DNA from: Leptodontidium sp. MPI-SDFR-AT-0119
Taxonomy: Eukaryota; Ascomycota; Leotiomycetes; Helotiales; Leptodontidiaceae
Direction of reading: 5' to 3'
NCBI GenBank assembly: GCA_020726505.1
Contig: JAHLEZ010000007.1
Span: 1,922,001 to 1,986,000, forward strand
DNA length: 64,000 nucleotides
Below are positions 58,601-64,000 of the stretch, one piece after another (within the stretch, counting starts at the first letter, position 1; every line of letters begins with the position of its first letter). The translations under genes were made by a program, and so were the position numbers. The notes below the pieces were generated by a model. It saw nothing but the letters and a program-made list of their open reading frames with translations. It was not told where the DNA came from and searched no databases.

Positions 58601-59379
58601 ACATGACTCTCTGGGAGCTTTTCATCACGACATGTATCAGAATATCTCTACCCGAAAGGGTCTCGCCACCTGTGTTTCTGGGTCTTGGTCAAACCATCCA
58701 GAAATTTCTAGAGCATGATGCAGACCCGAATCTGACTATAACTTGTCTAAAAAGCCAGCGTAACGACCAGGACCTATTGGTTTCAGACAGGGATGGAGAT
58801 AACGAAGAGCAGCACGACGATGACAAAGATGAAGGCAGTGTCGAAGTTCGATACAAGGCTAGGGATTGGATATGTCATCTCAATAACGTAGGCGACTGGT
58901 TTTCTCCCTCTGAGCCGATGCGCAAACTCACATTCGAAACCGGCAAGGACCGAGAGATTTCCCTCCCCGAGCTGATAAAGTTTTGGAACTTTGACAACAA
59001 GGTGGCCATTCTGCAGCTGATTGATAGAAAATTACGCCGGGAAGAATGTTACACAGCGGAGTCGTGGAAAGTGAACAGGGAACAGAGTCAAACTCAGAGC
59101 GGTGATGGGACTACCGATCTCATCGTGACAGAGGACAGATCCGCAGAAGATGTGCCTGCCTCCCGATCAACGATAGGGCCACAACCATCTGTCCCATCGA
59201 AATCTGTCACGAACAAGGGGCCTCTCGATTCAATGGCTCAATCTCTTTGGATATCTCACATTATGATGTTCTTACTGGGTAAGTAGCCTCATCCGAAAGT
59301 GCTTACATGCTCTAAGTTGAAATCAGGCATTATAATAGCCGTCATTATTCATCGCATCTTACCCACCCTAGCTCCGTGA
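55697..59379 (+). pseudogene. NACHT-domain NLR (STAND) protein with three nonsense codons
   Basis: Exons 55697-56121, 56170-56918, 56990-59278 and 59327-59379 sum to 1172 codons in frame. The N-terminus DPLTAISLASSIVQFIDYS is the helical domain that starts many fungal STAND proteins. An acidic linker follows. The NACHT P-loop GKLGSGKST is at about residues 364-372, with FANFFFWKPGSRL behind it. Stops occur at 57046-57048 (TAA, Q expected), 57070-57072 (TGA, R expected) and 57274-57276 (TGA inside the Walker B FFID-x-LDEYEE). Later motifs persist (ICVSSREYNVF, DAIVKKADGIFLWVAVVVKSL, TYTHRSVPEFL). There are no WD, ankyrin or TPR repeats. The last small exon completes a C-terminal hydrophobic helix (FLLGIIIAVIIHRIL). 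Two of three stops fit C-to-T changes. Confidence 0.85.
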
Positions 59380-59783
59380 GTCTAATAGTATAAGACTTAA
59401 CATAGACAGCAAAAATGCAGACTTCCATCCTTAGAAGAGGATTATTATTTCATCCCAGATCTCCCATGACTTGAACTTGACGTAGATCGAATACTAGTGG
59501 ACCTACCTGCGGCACACAGTCGCTCGCATTACGCCGCCGATATCAGCATATGCTCTAATCCTAGTATTTAATGTTAATTAAATTAGTCTATCTAAAATTC
59601 TCACCTTATGCGAACTTGGGGCCCTAATAGGGCACGTGACTTAGGTTAGGTAACCTAATAGGTGGGTTAGGTGCTTAATGAAAACTTAGTATATATGAAG
59701 TTTAATTTAATAAGGGCTTAGTATATACTTATATTATATTTAGAATAAGTAATAAAAAGAAAATTAAGTAAAAAAATAAGCTT
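59380..59783. other. AT-rich intergenic, no gene
   Basis: Includes an inverted repeat TTAGGTTAGGTAACCTAA (about 59641-59658). AT-rich from about 59560. Confidence 0.45.
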
Positions 59784-59788
59784 AATAC

Positions 59789-59962
59789 TGTCGGTCGAAC
59801 TCGGGTGGTACCACGTATTCTAAGTAGAATCGACACATTTGAGGGGTAAAATCCTGTGCGGTAAAATGTGTATTCAAGGTAAGGAGAGCTCTGCACGAGA
59901 GCTCTCCTTAAATGCTCGATAAGCGAGCATGTGACTAGAACGTGACGATTATTAAACCAACA
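59789..59962. mobile_element. Solo LTR H (174 bp) with two hairpins
   Basis: TGTCGGTCG...AACCAACA, flanked by AATAC (59784-59788, 59963-59967). Inside are a 12-bp stem (AAGGAGAGCTCT, loop GCACG, then its complement) at about 59880-59908 and a 7-bp stem (ATGCTCG/CGAGCAT) at about 59912-59930. Confidence 0.8.
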
Positions 59963-60239
59963 AATACATAATTTAAAAGTAAAAGCAAAAAACTTAGATT
60001 ATTATTTACTAATATATTTATTAATCTTAAATTAAAAGTTAGAAAAGTAATATCGCCGAAATTATTTATTTTAAGTACAATTCTCGAATAGTACTAATAT
60101 ATATTAAAACTTTGAAAGCTTTTTATGATTTATTACTACTTTAATTATTAATATTATTTTTATTATTACTGCTTTTATTACTATTATTTTAATTTGCATT
60201 TACTTAGGCCTCGGCAAGGCTTTTTTTTTTTAGCAAAGC

Positions 60240-60541
60240 TGTTACGACCTGCGATGCGCCTCGCATTCTAACCGACACTGGCTCGTAGCATCGCTAGCTA
60301 TGCGACAGCGCTAAGCCTAATAGGGAAGACTAGGTGGCGAGCCTGCGACATATTGACGTGAATAGCACTCGACTACGCTAGGCCCTATTAGGAGGGTCCT
60401 TCATGTATATATACTTAAGCCCTCCCTTATAGAAGGCCCTCCTTTCCTCCTTATCTTTTCTTCTCGATTTTAAGCGTAGCTAAAGGCTTAAATATAAAGC
60501 TAAAGTTAACTCGCCGTATTAACCTCTTGCTAGTCGTAACA
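60240..60541 (+). repeat. 5' LTR of gypsy copy 2 (302 bp, uninterrupted)
   Basis: It runs TGTTACGACC...CTAGTCGTAACA with a perfect 9-bp terminal inversion. It is the reference for the two split LTRs of copy 1. Confidence 0.92.
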
Positions 60542-63500
60542 TAAGAAAAGACTAATACCCCTTCGCTATAAAGCGTTATATCTCACCCGGTCTTGCGCCT
60601 TATTAACTTGCCCTTGTAATAAGTTAATAACGAGCCTTAACACCTTAGCTTATTCGACAAATAAGTACCTCTCTACCCTCGCAGTAAATTGTCCTAAAGA
60701 AAGCTAGATATTCTCTCGCGGTTAACTTACTTTACCGTAACTTAACGCGCGCCCCTATTTCGAACGTATATCTGATTAACAAATCGATCGACAACCTTAA
60801 ACACCCCTTGACCCTACCCTACTACTTCTACCGACTTCTCCCCCTCGTCGGCGAAGCTCTAAAGAAAGAAGTGCCCCTGTACGGCTAGGCTTTACCGACA
60901 ACACCCTTATCCCTTTAGTAGAAACTCTCTCGGAGGAACTAGAGAGCTTTAACGGATTCGACTCAGAACCAGAGAACAAACCCCAGCGCTTCTTCGACGC
61001 ATCGCTAGAGCCTACTGATATAGAAGGCCTTACCCCAGCTCAACAAGCTAGAGTAGATCAGCTGATTAAGGACTCCGTGAGTTCTACTATCGCCGCTACC
61101 GTTACACAAGCCCTCGCTTAATATACTACTGATAACCCGCGTTAAGAGACTCGTACTCCGTCTCCTTCTTACGATTAGTCAACCCGTGCTCTTACGGCGG
61201 ACCTCCAGCCGACCGCCGACTATTACCTCCCTAAGCTGAACCCTGCTATCCCTGCCGTTGAGCCTAATAAGGTCAAGTACCCCTATACCCCTTTTAGCGA
61301 TTATATAGGCGAAATCGAATACGACGCCTAAAAGATAAATATAAAGCTCTTTATTTAGAAGTACTTAAGTAACTTTCTCACCAGCGAATCGTAAGTCTAT
61401 GCTTACTTTGAGTGTATAAAGGGAGAGGCCAAGATTATTATTCTTTAATAAATAAACCCCAACTTCGCTAAAGACTTTAATAAAGCCGCCGACGTCTTAA
61501 AGGCTTTAGACTAACGTTTCTTTAATTATAACCAAGTATAAGTAGTTAAGCTTAAGTACAATTAACTATAAATAAGTAGTATAACTTATAATAAGTTCCG
61601 TACTAAGTTCACGACATACACGACTATTAGAAAAATCTCACTTAACCGCTAGTTCGACAACGTATGTGAAAAAGTCTTAGATAAGCTTAAGTACGATATC
61701 TAAACTAAAAAGTATAAATTCGCTAAAGATTATACGGCTCTTAACGAGTTCTTAGCCGTCTCAGATTATAAGCTGCGGAATATCGCAGCTAAATAAGCTA
61801 ATAAACGTACTACTACTACTGCCCGCGAAGTACCCCCGAGTCTCTTTTAATAATACTAGCGACTCGCGCGGTATCTTAAAGAAGGACAACTGGCGTTCGA
61901 CCTCACTTACCCCTATTACTCACGCATAGAGACCACCGACTCCAAGACAGTCGTCGGATGCCCGCCAGCGATCGCCCTCTCTTTCGCCCGTCCTGCGCCG
62001 ACCTAAGTCCCCCGTACTCCCTCCCGCACCTAGGGACGTCTCTTCCGACACCTGTCTCTACTATAGTAAGACCGGCCACTAGGCCAGCGACTGTCCTAAG
62101 CGCTATAAAGACTAAGCCTTCGATAAGTCGATTTCCTAATTAGTCGTCGGCGAGGATTTAGAGACTAACGAGCTATTAAAAAACTCTTAAGTCGTAACAA
62201 AGACTTACATCTTAGTATAAGCTATAACTTATAAAAGGACTTAGTATTTGATTTTCGCGCTTTTATTAAAGGGTAATAATTCTTAGTTAATATTAAACTA
62301 AGAAGGAATAAATTCTTTATTAAGACACTTATATATATTAATAGTAAAGTTAATATTTTCAGTACTTCCTTTGTATACTAACTCGTTAAGTAATTTAATA
62401 TTTCCTTTATATCCCTCCCTTAACTAATCGTCCTAATTAATTATAATAGTAAGAAAGGCAAGCTAATTGACACGGCCGTCTTACTTACCTTAATAATCGA
62501 CCGCCAGCGAATTAACTTCCCCTTTTTAGTGACTAACTTAAGTAACACTAACGTCCTAATTAGTCGGAAGTTCCTTAAGTATTACGACCTAAAGTAATCG
62601 TATATAAAGAACCGTAATCGGCTAAAATAGCTATTAAATATACTTATTTAGCCGTACTTTAACTAGCGAATCTTCGTTAATATTAACTATTTCGATAAGT
62701 TAATCGTTAAGTCTTACTAACTTAACGCGGAATAAAAGGATACCCTTATAAACATAGATAACTACCGCCAAAGACAAGCTAGGCTCGCGGCGCTCAACGA
62801 TTCCCTTAAAATAAAAGCCCCCGTCTAACTTACCGCTAGCGTCTCGCTAACTCGATCCTCGAGCTTTACTAGAGAAGTCAAAGAACGCCTACGAGTTATA
62901 AAAAAGTAATTAAACCCTTTAGTATCCTATGATCCGGGATTATTACTTAAAGATAAGAGAGCTTATAAAGCCTCCCCGGCGAATTACTAATTAAAGGCGC
63001 TTACTATAGAGATTTTCTTTATATTAATAACGGCAATATCTACGACATACCTTTAACTTAGGAAATCTAAAAAGAGTAAAGTAAAAACCTTCGTAATATT
63101 AGTATATAAGATTAATTAAGAACTAACTCGTCGTTAGCGAGAGGCCTTAGATTAATTAAGTATCAAGCTCGTATTAATAAACGGAGACCTAACCCTAAAG
63201 GAGGCCCTAGAGGCTAAGTACGCGCAAGGTAATAAGCTAGTAGACAAAAAGCTCCCGATAAAGTATTAAGAGTATACTCCTCTCTTCTCCCGGCGAGCCT
63301 CTAACGAGCTATTAGCGCATCGCCAAGGCGTAAACTACTAAATCGAGCTTACTAAAGAAAACGACTTATTCTTTAAACCCCTTTAGCGTATAACTAAAAA
63401 ATAATTATTAAAGACTAAGTAGTACATTATTAATAACTTATATAAAGGTTTTATTAAGCCCTTTAGCGTATTATATGCGGCCCTTATTCTTTTCGCTAAG

Positions 63501-64000
63501 AAAGCTAATAACAATCTCTAGCTATATGTCGACTATTAAAAGCTAAATGCCCTATTAAAGAAGGACCCGTACTTAATCCCTTTAATCGACGAGATAATAG
63601 TACGTATTTATAAGGCAAAGGTTTTTATAAAGCTTAATATTTAGTAAGCTTTTCACCGCATTCGTATGTCCCTTGAGAGCAAAGACTACACGACCTTTCG
63701 TACTTAATATAACACGTATAAATATAAAGTCCTTCCCTTTAGCCTTATAAATAGTCCGGCGACTTTTTAGCGTTTTATTAATAATATCCTTATAAAGTAC
63801 TTTAACGACTTTTGCGCGGCTTATATAAACGATATCCTTATATATTCGTCGACTCTCGAAAAGTATAAGGTCTATATTAAGAAAGTAATAATAATACTAT
63901 AAGCATATAAACTCTAGGCCGACATTAAAAAGTCTAAGTTTAGTATATAAAAAATAAAGTTCTTAGGATTTATTATTAAAGTCGATAACGTGGAAGTAAA
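60240..64000 (+). mobile_element. Ty3/gypsy chromovirus copy 2, partial (window edge)
   Basis: Same family as 11263-19415, colinear with it and less mutated. After the LTR, a gag-like stretch reads LSEELESFNGFDSEPENKPQ, then LTPAQQARVDQLIKD (about 60900-61115). A CCHC knuckle relic lies at 62053-62094 (C-LYY-SKTGH-stop-ASD-C), where W has become TAG. The reverse transcriptase reaches the window end, with YIND in place of YIDD (about 63823-63834), a G-to-A change in the active site. No frame is open. Confidence 0.9.

Noticed and set aside
1..64000. tRNA, rRNA or CRISPR arrays
   Set aside because: No cloverleaf, rRNA block or spacer-repeat array was seen; the regular repeats present are a minisatellite and transposon ends.

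Overview
The window looks like nuclear DNA of a filamentous ascomycete (Pezizomycotina). Protein genes are split by short introns of about 45-70 bp with GT..AG ends and CTAAC/CTGAC-like branch sites. The gene content is typical of such fungi: HET and NACHT proteins, a fungal rhodopsin-domain protein, tyrosinase, a C2H2-Fungal_trans regulator, and Myb/SANT and WW proteins. The transposons are saturated with C-to-T and G-to-A nonsense changes, as expected from repeat-induced point mutation (RIP). A leotiomycete is my guess from overall resemblance only. I saw no rRNA, tRNA or CRISPR.

Layout. 0.4-2.7 kb: a six-exon HerA/FtsK-type ATPase. 4.9-6.3 kb: a broken C2H2/Fungal_trans regulator. 6.6-8.7 kb: a hAT relic and a 558-bp hAT-type MITE. 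9.0-11.1 kb: a HET pseudogene. 11.3-19.4 kb: a full-length, RIP-degraded Ty3/gypsy chromovirus carrying four nested solo LTRs and one MITE, followed by more solo LTRs to 20.5 kb. 20.8-21.6 kb: a Myb/SANT pseudogene. 24.2-26.7 kb: a WW-domain, Q/P-rich protein. 27.1-28.2 kb: a decayed gene and a second Myb relic. 29.0-32.0 kb: a complete hAT element with a nonsense-riddled transposase. 32.2-33.6 kb: an intact 475-aa protein ending in a histone H2A-like fold. 34.4-36.0 kb: solo LTRs and a 9-bp minisatellite.

36.7-44.5 kb is the gene-rich part: a seven-TM rhodopsin-domain protein (six exons), a secreted tyrosinase (four exons), a GFA/CENP-V zinc protein, a kinase-like relic and a small secreted SH3b-like gene with a frameshift in its signal peptide. 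45.2-45.5 kb is a GC-rich palindromic MITE. 45.8-47.9 kb is a HET gene broken by one nonsense codon. 50.2-50.9 kb is a frameshifted kinase-like gene. 51.2-54.6 kb is an IS630/Tc1-type transposon that carries, besides its transposase, a second convergent 673-codon reading frame I cannot assign. 55.0-59.4 kb holds a broken small gene and a NACHT (NLR) pseudogene with a C-terminal membrane segment. From 60.2 kb a second gypsy copy runs off the window.

Taken together, this is a transposon-dense accessory region. Several genes of fungal self/non-self recognition families (two HET genes, one NLR, kinase-like genes) have decayed there, largely through nonsense changes of RIP type. Ordinary metabolic or secreted genes (rhodopsin-like, tyrosinase, GFA) stay intact in GC-normal islands. 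Exon models for the ATPase, rhodopsin, tyrosinase and WW genes add up to whole codons, which supports them. All family names are from recognition of motifs; no database search was run.
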